Part shown: piece after piece, positions 52,276-55,664 of the stretch
How the letters are laid out: each line of letters opens with the position of its first letter
Position numbering within the stretch: position 1 is the stretch's first letter
From: Deltaproteobacteria bacterium
GTDB lineage: Bacteria > Myxococcota_A > Polyangia > Polyangiales > Ga0077539
Direction of reading: 5' to 3'
Assembly: GCA_030694465.1 (NCBI GenBank)
Contig: JAUXYJ010000011.1
Coordinates: 1-55,664 of the forward strand
DNA length: 55,664 nt
Notes under the pieces: generated by a model
The model's input: the letters and a program-made list of their open reading frames with translations, nothing else
Told to the model about the DNA's origin: nothing
The model's database searches: none
Program-made: the position numbers and the translations under genes

Positions 52276-53391
52276 ATGATCAAACCCTCGCTTCGTTACG
52301 CCTCCTCGGTGGTGCTCTCGAGCTTCGCGCTCTTCGCGTGCGGCGGTGTGCCCATGGACCTCGACGCGGGCGCCGAAGCCGGCTCAGACGCAGGCGCCGA
52401 GGCAGCAGCGGACGGGGGCCCCGAGGGGCTCGCCGAAGCGGGCCTCGATGCGGCCGCAGACGCTGGCCAAGACGCAGGCCCCGCGCCCGGATCTACCGCG
52501 GGGATCCAGTGCGATTACAACGTCAGCGTGATGAACAGCTCGCCCTCGGTCAACGCGCTGAGCACCTCGCGATGGACGTGCACCGGCACGCAGCGCTTGC
52601 TCGCCGCGAACGGGATCCCAGATCACCCGGTGGTGGCGAGGTTTCCGAACATGAACAACCCCAACGCGATCACCGTGCAGACGGTCACCGCGGCGTACAC
52701 GCTCACGCCCACGATGGGCACGATGGCGACGCAGCTCGGAGGCCCGCGCGGCGCAGTCGGTCACGTGCTCAACGGCGTCAAGATGGACCCGTCGACCGCG
52801 GGGTCGTGTGACAACGCAGGCAACTGCAGCGCCATTGGAAACTCGGGCCCCTGGAGCCTCGAGGCCCTCGGCAGCAGCGGCTTTAACTTTGGCACCGACG
52901 AGAACAACGCCCACGTGCAGCCCGGCGGCGTCTACCACTACCACGGCATGCCCGAGGGCTTTGTCACCGTGCGCGGCGGAGGCCCGACGCAAATGACCCT
53001 GATTGGCTGGGCTGCAGACGGGTTTGCGATCTATGCGCGCTATGGACACAGCGTGGCGACCGACGCGCGCTCGCCCTTGCGCGCCATGCGCGGGAGCTAT
53101 CAGTTTGTCTCACCCGTCAGCGCCATGCGGCCTTCGACCACCCTGTATCCCATGGGGACGTTTCAGCAAGACTACGTGTACGTCGCGGGCTCGGGAGACC
53201 TCGACGAGTGCAACGGCCGCGTCGGCGCAACCCCTGAGTTTCCAGCCGGAATCTATCACTACTACGCCACCGACACCTACCCCTTCATGCAGCGCTGCGT
53301 GCGCGGCATGGTCACCGCAGGCGGCGGCGGCATGATGCCCCCTCCCATGGGCGACGGCGGCCTCCCGCCTCCGCCCGCAGACGGCGGCTGA
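52276..53391 (+). CDS. YHYH-domain lipoprotein, module 2
   Basis: 371 residues from ATG 52276, with lipobox LFAC and a long Asp/Ala/Gly linker (~25-75) that module 1 lacks. The rest parallels 27057 closely: CDYNVSVMN, DENNAHVQPGGVYHYHGMPEG, GWAADGFAIYARYGHSVATD and IYHYYATDTYPFMQRC. The C-terminus is Met/Pro/Gly-rich. The extra linker suggests a different distance from the membrane. Followed by its own HupE/UreJ-like partner. Confidence 0.8.
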   Translation: MIKPSLRYASSVVLSSFALFACGGVPMDLDAGAEAGSDAGAEAAADGGPEGLAEAGLDAAADAGQDAGPAPGSTAGIQCDYNVSVMNSSPSVNALSTSRWTCTGTQRLLAANGIPDHPVVARFPNMNNPNAITVQTVTAAYTLTPTMGTMATQLGGPRGAVGHVLNGVKMDPSTAGSCDNAGNCSAIGNSGPWSLEALGSSGFNFGTDENNAHVQPGGVYHYHGMPEGFVTVRGGGPTQMTLIGWAADGFAIYARYGHSVATDARSPLRAMRGSYQFVSPVSAMRPSTTLYPMGTFQQDYVYVAGSGDLDECNGRVGATPEFPAGIYHYYATDTYPFMQRCVRGMVTAGGGGMMPPPMGDGGLPPPPADGG

Positions 53392-53448
53392 GCGAACGAT
53401 CTCTGTCGCCTCGGTGTTTAATTCTGTGAGCTCAAAAGCAGGTGATCC

Positions 53449-54603
53449 GTGCGTCTTAGTCTTTCGCTTCGGCCCCCCGCGCGCCCGCGCTTCGCGTCGC
53501 TCTCATCGCTCACGTTCTTCACGTTGCTCACGCTGCTCACGCTGCTCACGGTCGCTCCCGCCGCGCACGCGCACCTCATGGTCGCCCAGCGCGGAACGCT
53601 CAACTTCGTGGGCGAGGGCGCCTTCCTCGTGCTCTCGCTCCCCGCGTCTGCGTTTGCCTTTGCAGACACAGACCACGACCACAAGCTCTCGCAAGCCGAG
53701 CTCGCGACCCACCAGCAGGCCCTCCGCGCGGCCCTCACCCGTGAGGTCACGCTCTCGGACGCGCAGGGCCCGCGCCCGCTCGCCCTCATGATGCTCTCGC
53801 TCGCGCCGCCGGATGACACGCCCACCGCGCCCGCGTCGCAGCTCATCGTGCTCGGTCGCTTTGCCCTGCAAAACACCTCGCCGTTGCAGCTTCGTCTTGG
53901 GCTCTTCGGGCTCGACCCGAGCGAGCAGAGCACGCACGTCACCGTGACCCGGCGCGCCACCGCGCAGTCGCAGCTCGTCGTGCTCTCACCGAACAACCGC
54001 ACGGCAGAGATCTTTCCGTCGGCGATGTCCATCGTGCGCGCGTTTGCCAAGCTCGGCGCCGAGCACATTGTCACGGGCCTCGACCACATGCTCTTTCTCT
54101 TGCTGGTCCTGAGCGCGGGCTGGCGTTGGCGCCGCGTGCTCTTGGCCCTCAGCGTGTTTACCGTCGGCCACGCCCTCACGCTCTTGGCCAGCGTCGTCGC
54201 CGGGCTGCGCGTCGCGCCCGCCCTCGTCGAGCCCACCATCGCCGCCACGATCGTACTCATGGGGGCGTTTGACTGGGTCTCTCGCACGCGCAAAGACCCT
54301 CCCTCGTGGGGCGTTCGTCTCGCGCTTGTGTTTGTGTGCTCGCTGGTCCACGGCCTCGGTTTGGCCACCGCGCTGACCTCGCTCGGGCTCAAGCGCGACA
54401 ACCTCGCGCCGAGCTTGCTGGGCTTTAACCTCGGCATCGAGCTCGCGCAGCTCTGCGTCGCGCTCCTCGTCGCCGCGGTCGCCACGCTCGCGCGGCCGTA
54501 CGTGCGCAAAGAGCGCACACCATCGCTGCAAAAAATCAGCACATTCGTCGTGATCACCGTGGGCCTCGGTTGGCTCGCGCAGCGGGTGGTGTTCGGTCCC
54601 TAG
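53449..54603 (+). CDS. HupE/UreJ-like membrane protein, module 2, full length
   Basis: 384 residues from GTG 53449, after an AGGTGAT site like that of module 1. The signal peptide, EF-hand-like DTDHDHKLSQAE loop and G-A-E-H-I-V-T-G-L-D-H-M-L-F core are all present. The C-terminus keeps SLQKISTFVVITVGLGWLA, the helix lost in the copy at 28110. Role as metal transporter is inferred from the family. Confidence 0.8.
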   Translation: MRLSLSLRPPARPRFASLSSLTFFTLLTLLTLLTVAPAAHAHLMVAQRGTLNFVGEGAFLVLSLPASAFAFADTDHDHKLSQAELATHQQALRAALTREVTLSDAQGPRPLALMMLSLAPPDDTPTAPASQLIVLGRFALQNTSPLQLRLGLFGLDPSEQSTHVTVTRRATAQSQLVVLSPNNRTAEIFPSAMSIVRAFAKLGAEHIVTGLDHMLFLLLVLSAGWRWRRVLLALSVFTVGHALTLLASVVAGLRVAPALVEPTIAATIVLMGAFDWVSRTRKDPPSWGVRLALVFVCSLVHGLGLATALTSLGLKRDNLAPSLLGFNLGIELAQLCVALLVAAVATLARPYVRKERTPSLQKISTFVVITVGLGWLAQRVVFGP

Positions 54604-54672
54604 GGCGACGCGGGCGGTGCAGTGGGCGAGGGTGCAGTGGGCAAGGGCGCAGTGAGCAGGGCACCGTGGATT

Positions 54673-54807
54673 CCGTGTGAGAAAGGGCAGGGGTTGCGTG
54701 AAGAGCGCACGGGGCCGCACGCCACGCACGGGGTGTTGCGGGCTGCAGGCGCTGTGAGATCCGTGTGAGAAAGGGCAGGGGTTGCGTGAAGGGCGCAGTG
54801 GGGCCGC
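54673..54807. repeat. Direct repeat of ~46 bp
   Basis: A unit beginning CCGTGTGAGAAAGGGCAGGG recurs at 54673-54718 and 54761-54807, 88 bases apart, with about three differences. The 54604-54963 gap has no gene. Confidence 0.7.
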
Positions 54808-54963
54808 GCGCCCGATGGACGCTGCACGATGGACACTGCCCAGTGGGCTCTGGCGACGCTCGCACGCGCGCATGTGCACGGCACATACGGCGAGCTCATG
54901 TCCCGGGACACGATGGGCCGAGCACCCACTGAAAACACGGTGCGCGAATGTGGACTTGATTGA

Positions 54964-55180
54964 CCTCGCTGCGGCGGTGGCACTGCGCGTCCGGCGAGTC
55001 GCTAACGCATCGCATGCAAGCGCTACGCGCCAGCATGCGACGCTCGCTCCTCGGCGGTCGCTCCGTGCTTTATCCCGCCGCAGCCATCCACTCATCCCCC
55101 ACAGAGTCACAGCGGGTGCCGGGGGCCCCCTTCTCGCCTTCGTCCGTCACGAAGGCAAGAAGGGGGGTCACCCGGTATTT
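54964..55180 (+). repeat. Dispersed structured repeat, copy B
   Basis: Matches 1-~130 almost exactly (a T-to-A change in the TTTT run), then diverges and rejoins at the long hairpin near 55126-55170. Its stem is CCCCCTTCTCGCCTTCGT / ACGAAGGCAAGAAGGGGG, with changed pairs relative to copy A. Confidence 0.8.
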
Positions 55181-55247
55181 CCCTCGCAGAATGCTCCATT
55201 GAGCCGCTCGTCCGAGCCCCTCGGCCAAGGCACTTGGGGACCCCTGC

Positions 55248-55302
55248 CCGTAGCCCGTAGCCCTGTAGCTCGTAGCCCGTGGCTCGTAGTCCGTAGCTCG
55301 TG
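55248..55302. repeat. Imperfect GTAGCCC tandem repeat
   Basis: About seven 7-8 base units (GTAGCCC, GTAGCTC, GTGGCTC, GTAGTCC) between copies B and C. Confidence 0.6.
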
Positions 55303-55310
55303 CCTCTCAT

Positions 55311-55326
55311 CCGGCGACGTCGCCGG
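55311..55326. repeat. Palindrome between copies B and C
   Basis: Perfect copy, followed by another 68 bases on. Confidence 0.9.
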
Positions 55327-55378
55327 ATGCACTCGCTCAAGCGCCGTGTGCCATGGGTGCCGCGTCAACGCGTTTGAC

Positions 55379-55394
55379 CCGGCGACGTCGCCGG
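55379..55394. repeat. Palindrome bordering copy C
   Basis: Perfect copy at the inner end of copy C, in the same relative place as the palindromes after copy A. Confidence 0.9.
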
Positions 55395-55664
55395 GGTAGT
55401 GTTCTCACTGAGCTCTTCGGGGGGTACTTCGCTCACTTCGCGAGGATAAACCCAGCACCCTCGTGCTCTTGAGCCCGCCTGAGTGACCCCTCTTCTTCTC
55501 CTTCGTGACGGACGAAGGAGAAGAAGAGGCGCCCGGCCCAACGTGCCCAATGGGGGGTGATGATGAGGATGGCTGCGGCGGGAAAAAGCACGGAGCGACC
55601 GCCGAGGAGCGAGCGTCGCATGCTGGCGCGTAGCGCTTGCATGCGATGCGTTAGGGACTCGCCG
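55395..55664 (-). repeat. Dispersed structured repeat, copy C (contig edge)
   Basis: Read on the minus strand, it matches copy A from base ~28 through the hairpin, as far as GCGAAGTGAGC, then to the palindrome. The long stem is perfect here (CCTCTTCTTCTCCTTCGT with its exact complement). The contig stops inside it. Confidence 0.85.

Overview
This is a high-GC window that looks like a whole contig from a myxobacterium-like bacterium (phylum Myxococcota; inference). Supporting signs are a Myxococcus 'dev'-type (I-MYXAN) cas operon, many lipoproteins with Asp/Ala/Gly-rich linkers behind the lipobox, an FG-GAP lipoprotein, an AfsR-type ATPase regulator and frequent GTG/TTG starts. Both contig ends lie in copies of one dispersed repeat (1-310 forward, 54964-55180 forward, 55395-55664 reverse), so the assembly probably broke there. 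I saw no rRNA and no transposase.

Layout. 0-7.7 kb: a 2-oxoglutarate/Fe(II) oxygenase with a TonB-like tail, an HExxH lipoprotein, an AfsR-like regulator and small lipoproteins. 7.8 kb: tRNA-Asn with promoter and terminator. 8-13.3 kb: a DUF6933-like protein, a PD-(D/E)XK-like nuclease, a truncated SnoaL-like ORF and a coupled pair of helical-repeat proteins. 13.6-24 kb: WYL regulator, cas6, cas3, cas8, cas7, cas5, cas4-cas1, cas2, leader promoter and a one-spacer mini-array. 24-30 kb: a frameshifted metallopeptidase, NhaA, a YHYH protein with a HupE/UreJ-like membrane protein, and a cupin. 30.3-34.1 kb: a tandem family of five small membrane proteins, the last frameshifted. 34.9-37.6 kb: a divergent, apparently catalytically dead RNA polymerase beta-like protein, with a degenerate second copy of its N-terminal part at 42.8-43.1 kb. 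43.2-47.1 kb: lipoxygenase, CYP74-like P450 and patatin phospholipase, a likely oxylipin pathway. 47.5-54.6 kb: lipoproteins, an LRR/pentapeptide protein and a second YHYH-HupE module.

How the genes may work together. The cas genes form one near-contiguous operon that looks complete, but the array is tiny. Patatin (fatty-acid release), lipoxygenase (hydroperoxide formation) and CYP74-like P450 (hydroperoxide rearrangement or cleavage) make a coherent three-step pathway. The two YHYH-HupE modules are duplicates about 25 kb apart.

The strongest unexplained signals are three. (1) The orphan RpoB-like protein lacks the catalytic lysines and the conserved rifampicin-region block. (2) A dispersed perfect palindrome, CCGGCGACGTCGCCGG, occurs about 20 times; it lies between genes, upstream of genes, at 3' ends and inside reading frames in all three frames, yet is absent from 3.8 to 23.9 kb. 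(3) The terminal repeat can fold into hairpins whose stems change in a compensating way between copies.
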